A stretch of DNA of 35,343 bases from contig NZ_VDDD01000020.1 of NCBI RefSeq assembly GCF_006151785.1, forward strand, positions 1-35,343, in the 5' to 3' direction. Under the pieces are notes generated by a model that worked only from the letters and a program-made list of their open reading frames with translations, was not told the DNA's origin and searched no databases. Source of the DNA: Paracoccus marcusii. GTDB lineage: Bacteria; Pseudomonadota; Alphaproteobacteria; Rhodobacterales; Rhodobacteraceae. Both the position numbers and the translations under genes were made by a program. Below are positions 32,388 to 35,343 of this stretch, in pieces; position 1 is the first letter of the stretch; the number at the start of each line of letters is the position of its first letter.

Positions 32388-33395
32388 ATGGCGTTCTTTA
32401 CCAAACTGCGAGAGCGGCTGACGCGGTCCTCCTCCAAGATCGGGGCGGGGCTGGACGATATCGTCGGAGAGACCGCGACGGCCCCCGTCGCCCCTGCCGC
32501 GGCGCCCGAACCGTCGGGGCTGGTCGGACGTCTGTTCGGCCGCGCCGAGGCGCAGGTCGAGGAGCCTCGCCGCGCCCTGGACGACGAGATGCTGGAGGAA
32601 CTGGAGGACATGCTGGTCCAGGCCGATCTGGGCGTCGAGACGGCCCTGCGCGTCACAGCCAACATCGCCGAGGGGCGCATGGGCCGGCGCATCTCCTCGA
32701 CCGAGCTGAAGCAGCTTCTTGCGGCCGAGATCGGGCGCATCATGGCTCCGGTCGCGCGCCCCTTGCCGATCTATCCGAAGAAGCCGCAGGTGGTGCTGGT
32801 CGTGGGCGTCAACGGCGCGGGCAAGACGACCACCATCGGCAAGCTGGCCAGCCAGTTCCGCGCCGCGGGCAAGTCGGTGGTGATCGCCGCGGGCGACACG
32901 TTCCGCGCCGCGGCGGTCGAACAGCTGCAGGTCTGGGGTCAGCGGGCCGGCGTGCCGGTGATGGTCGCGCCGCAGGGCAGCGACCCGGCCAGCCTGGCAT
33001 GGGACGCGATGGTCCGGGCCGAGGCCGAGGGCGCCGACCTGCTGATGATCGACACCGCCGGCCGCCTGCAGAACCGCCAGGACCTGATGGAGGAGCTGGC
33101 CAAGATCGTCCGCGTGATCCGAAAGAAGGACCCCGACGCGCCGCACAACACCCTGCTGGTGCTGGACGCTACCACCGGCCAGAACGCCCTGAGCCAAGTC
33201 GAGACCTTCCGCAAGCTGGCCAATATCTCGGGACTGGTGATGACCAAGCTTGACGGCACGGCGCGCGGCGGCGTGCTGGTGGCCTTGGCCGACCGCTTCG
33301 GCCTGCCGATCCACGCGATCGGCGTGGGCGAACAGATCGACGACCTGGACGCCTTTGATGCGGACGAATTCGCCCGCGCCCTGGTCGGTCTCTAG
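32388..33395 (+). CDS. ftsY: signal recognition particle receptor FtsY
   Basis: FtsY, 335 aa, is the membrane-associated GTPase that receives ribosome-SRP complexes for co-translational insertion. The N domain is at about 60-120. The G domain has G1 GVNGAGKTTT (140-149), DTFRAA, G3 DTAGR and G4 TKLDGTARGG. The acidic A domain of E. coli is short here (first 60 residues), as in other alphaproteobacteria. GAAAGG precedes the ATG. It follows the pgi terminator and overlaps the convergent Hint-domain gene by 4 nt. Confidence 0.96.
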   Translation: MAFFTKLRERLTRSSSKIGAGLDDIVGETATAPVAPAAAPEPSGLVGRLFGRAEAQVEEPRRALDDEMLEELEDMLVQADLGVETALRVTANIAEGRMGRRISSTELKQLLAAEIGRIMAPVARPLPIYPKKPQVVLVVGVNGAGKTTTIGKLASQFRAAGKSVVIAAGDTFRAAAVEQLQVWGQRAGVPVMVAPQGSDPASLAWDAMVRAEAEGADLLMIDTAGRLQNRQDLMEELAKIVRVIRKKDPDAPHNTLLVLDATTGQNALSQVETFRKLANISGLVMTKLDGTARGGVLVALADRFGLPIHAIGVGEQIDDLDAFDADEFARALVGL

Positions 33396-34504
33396 GCGTC
33401 CAGCAGCGCCTTGCGGTTGCGGTCGTGCCGCTGCACCAGGCGCCGGGCATGGCGACCCGACAGCAGCGGCCGCGCGGGCGTCAGTGCGCGTCCCGCCGTC
33501 AGCTGCCTGATCCGCCGGGCGTTCTGCGCCCCAAGGGCGCGCAGGGCGACGGGACCGGGCAGCAGGCTTTCCGCCCATGCGCCCTCGGCCACCAGCACCT
33601 GATGATCGGCCAGCAGCACGTGCCAATAGGTGACGTCGCAACGCTCGCCCTGCACCGTGATGCCCGGCAGGCCCACCAGATGACGCGCCGCGACCAGAAC
33701 CTCCGCCTCGCCGGTCATGCGCTCGGCGATGGGAGAGCGGATCATCAGCCGATGCTGGGGCGACACGACCAGATCGCGCCCGGGCTGGCCGGGGCCCAGG
33801 GCATGGGCCGCGATCCGGATTGGCCGATGGTCGGGGCGCTGGTCCAGATCGCGGGCCTGCATCCGGCGATGACCGATCCACAGGACCGGCTGATATCCGT
33901 GGTCCATCGTCCGCAAAAGCGTGCCGGGACGCAGGTCCTGGACCCTGCACGGCCCGGATGCCGTCTGGATCAGCGTGTCCTGCGCAAAACAGGCCGAAGC
34001 CGTGGGGGCAGGCCAGGGCTGGGCGTCGTCACCCGGCCCGAAGCTGCGAACGCCTGCATAAGTATAGCGCGCCCCTGGGTCGAAGACCGGCTCGATCCCG
34101 TTGTCATCGGGAATGGGGAAGATCAGAAGCGACTGGCGGCCCCCGAATTCGATGCCGGCGCCATAATGCTCGTAGCTGCGCGGATACATGACGACATAGC
34201 TGTCTTCCGCGTCAGAGGTGATGATCGAGGCGACGAAGTTCGACATCTGCGTTCCCGCAGGGGTGATCTTTGCATTGTCCCCATGACCAAAGACCGCGTC
34301 ATGAACCAGAAGCTGGTCCGTCTCATCGTATGTATAGGTGCCGCTGCGGAACGCGTCGTCGTCATCGCTGATCACGATCGTGCTGAGGACCGGGTCATTC
34401 ATCACGATCGGCGCGCCGTTCGACCACGGGGCGTCGGCCAGCAAGCCGATGCCGCCTGCCGGGATGACATTGCTGATCGTCAGGACCGTGATCGTATGTT
34501 CCAT
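33392..34504 (-). CDS. Hint-domain (Hedgehog/intein-like) protein
   Basis: A 370-aa protein. The N-terminal half (1-165) is an acidic, strand-rich region unlike any family I recognise. The C-terminal part starts with ACFAQDTLIQTASG (Cys172 as the potential nucleophile), followed by VQDLRPGTLLRT and VSPQHRLMI, the blocks of Rhodobacterales Hint_2-type domains. The usual intein C-terminal His-Asn is not seen, so splicing is not expected; cleavage or ester formation at Cys172 is possible. Some relatives are exported by type I systems or linked to gene transfer agents, but no transporter is adjacent. AAGGG precedes the ATG at 34504; a start at 34546 is less likely. A CtrA-type motif lies about 80 bp upstream. 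Confidence 0.82.
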   Translation of the reverse strand: MEHTITVLTISNVIPAGGIGLLADAPWSNGAPIVMNDPVLSTIVISDDDDAFRSGTYTYDETDQLLVHDAVFGHGDNAKITPAGTQMSNFVASIITSDAEDSYVVMYPRSYEHYGAGIEFGGRQSLLIFPIPDDNGIEPVFDPGARYTYAGVRSFGPGDDAQPWPAPTASACFAQDTLIQTASGPCRVQDLRPGTLLRTMDHGYQPVLWIGHRRMQARDLDQRPDHRPIRIAAHALGPGQPGRDLVVSPQHRLMIRSPIAERMTGEAEVLVAARHLVGLPGITVQGERCDVTYWHVLLADHQVLVAEGAWAESLLPGPVALRALGAQNARRIRQLTAGRALTPARPLLSGRHARRLVQRHDRNRKALLDA

Positions 34505-34580
34505 GGAAAACCCTTGTGCTGCCGGTCGAACGGACCCGGCAGTCACATGTCACCGGGCAGTACCGGACCCTAGGGCGACA

Positions 34581-34600
34581 ATGGTTAACGCTTGGTTAAC
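34581..34600 (-). promoter_or_regulatory. CtrA-type binding motif upstream of the Hint gene
   Basis: On the minus strand the sequence reads TTAA-N7-TTAACCAT, an exact match to the CtrA full-site consensus TTAA-N7-TTAAC with an extended half-site. It lies 77-96 bp upstream of the Hint-domain start. Another TTAAC half-site occurs at 34614-34619. CtrA is the response regulator that governs motility, cell cycle and gene transfer agents in alphaproteobacteria. It could also serve the unseen start of other transcripts, but the only gene starting nearby on either strand is the Hint gene. Confidence 0.68.
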
Positions 34601-34631
34601 CGATTCAGGAAAAGTTAACGATTTCCGCAGC

Positions 34632-35343
34632 TCAGGCCGGGATCGACGCCGAGGTGCCGCGTTCCCGATAGGGCGTGCTGCCATATTGCGCACGATAGCA
34701 TTTCGAGAAATGCGACGGGCTGGAAAACCCGGACGCCAGGGCGATCTCGATGATCGACATCTCGGTCTGCATCAGCAGGTTGCGGGCGCGGGAAAGTCGG
34801 GTTTCCATGTAGTACCGCTTGGGGCTGCGGTTCAGATAGCGGCGGAACAGGCGTTCCAGCTGCCGGGTGGACATGCCCGCGTCCAGCGCCAGCTGGGCAG
34901 GGCTGACCGGGTCCTCCAGGTTCGCCTCCATCCGGGCGATGACGGCGGCCAGGCGCGGATGGCGCACGCCGATGCGGGTGGGGATCGACAGGCGCTGGCT
35001 GTCCTGGTCGGTTCGGATCGCGGTGTGCAGCATCTGGTCGGCCACGTCCGCGGCCAGCGCGTCCCCCTGCGCCAGCGCGATCAGGTGCAGCATCAGGTCG
35101 ATCGAACTGGTCCCGCCCGCCGCGGTCAGCCGGTTGCCGTCATGGACGAAGACCGACCGGAACAGGTCGACCTCGGGGAAGGCCTCGGCCAGGCCGTCGT
35201 GGTTCTCCCAGTGGATGGTGGCCTTGCGGCCGTCCAGCAACCCGGCCTCGGCCAGGATCCAGGTGCCGGTGCAGACCGCCCCCATCGCCGCGCCGCCGCG
35301 CGCCTGCCGGCGCAGCCAGGCCAGCACCGGGCGCGTCGCCTCG
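34632..35343 (-). CDS. GlxA family AraC-type regulator, partial (5' end outside window)
   Basis: The 3' part of a GlxA-type regulator. The visible 237 residues include the end of a DJ-1/PfpI-like domain (MGAVCTGTWILAEAGLLDG with the nucleophile-elbow Cys, then ATIHWENH) and a full C-terminal AraC helix-turn-helix region (PAQLALDAGMSTRQLERLF, then MSIIEIALASGFSSPSHFSK). The frame stays open to the window edge, so the true start lies beyond 35343; the GTG at 35327 is internal. Such regulators often activate glycine betaine, carnitine or amino-acid catabolism genes (GbdR, CdhR and ArgR-like), but nothing here names the target. Confidence 0.87.
   Translation of the reverse strand, partial: EATRPVLAWLRRQARGGAAMGAVCTGTWILAEAGLLDGRKATIHWENHDGLAEAFPEVDLFRSVFVHDGNRLTAAGGTSSIDLMLHLIALAQGDALAADVADQMLHTAIRTDQDSQRLSIPTRIGVRHPRLAAVIARMEANLEDPVSPAQLALDAGMSTRQLERLFRRYLNRSPKRYYMETRLSRARNLLMQTEMSIIEIALASGFSSPSHFSKCYRAQYGSTPYRERGTSASIPA

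Noticed and set aside
33392..34504. Intein in a host protein
   Set aside because: No C-terminal splice junction or downstream host sequence exists; it is better described as a stand-alone Hint-domain protein.
1..35343. CRISPR array or prophage structural module
   Set aside because: No regularly spaced repeats and no capsid, tail or packaging genes were seen; the only mobile trace is the tRNA-Thr remnant.

Overview
The window is GC-rich, densely coded chromosomal DNA from an alphaproteobacterium of the Rhodobacteraceae, most likely Paracoccus or a close relative. This rests on recognising clade-typical families (DUF2948, UPF0262, a DUF1127 gene, the RSP_2647-type RNA methyltransferase plus RSP_2648-type PIN pair, a Hint-domain protein) and on a full CtrA-type binding motif near the right end. 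No database search was run.

Layout. (1) 1-1793: a sparse left end with a doubtful small ORF, a 400-bp gene-free stretch containing an orphan terminator-like hairpin, a VanZ-like membrane protein and a DUF4112 protein. (2) 1794-4019: a copper-response cassette. A CueR-like regulator, a DUF411 metal-binding protein and a glutaredoxin-MauE membrane fusion form one overlapping operon, divergent from a secreted Met/His-rich DUF305 protein. Each direction has its own MerR-type promoter with a 19-bp spacer. (3) 4061-10830: an uncharacterised uptake/catabolic cluster with a CodA-like amidohydrolase, an NTF2-like protein, a GntR regulator, an ABC importer (ATPase, permease, NMT1-like binding protein) and a gamma-glutamyltransferase-like Ntn hydrolase. 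A shared 13-bp sequence lies in both divergent promoter regions and probably marks the GntR operator. (4) 10988-17363: a ClC chloride transporter, an SRAP (YedK/HMCES) protein that appears to start on an ATC codon, a GNAT acetyltransferase, an MHS-type MFS transporter and a second, divergent gamma-glutamyltransferase.

(5) 17440-19117: a small remnant integrated element at the 3' end of tRNA-Thr(GGT). It is bounded by a 28-bp direct repeat and carries a truncated tyrosine integrase and a DUF6680-like membrane protein. (6) 19255-23790: a housekeeping block of a small charged protein, murA, DUF2948, hisD, UPF0262, a low-molecular-weight phosphatase-like protein and a DUF1127 protein, many overlapping by 1-4 nt. 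(7) 23925-32332: a LysR regulator and Entner-Doudoroff/upper sugar phosphate genes (edd on the minus strand; zwf-pgl-pgi on the plus strand). An RNA methyltransferase/PIN pair sits between them. The edd and zwf upstream regions share a 12-bp palindrome of LacI-family type. The zwf-pgl-pgi operon ends at a textbook intrinsic terminator. (8) 32388-35343: ftsY, a Hint-domain protein with a CtrA motif upstream, and a GlxA/AraC-type regulator cut by the window edge.

The best candidates for something undescribed are the GntR-controlled importer/hydrolase cluster, in which the amidohydrolase lacks two CodA catalytic residues; the copper-linked glutaredoxin-MauE module; the ATC start of the SRAP gene; and the mini-element in tRNA-Thr. 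No CRISPR array or intact insertion sequence was seen.
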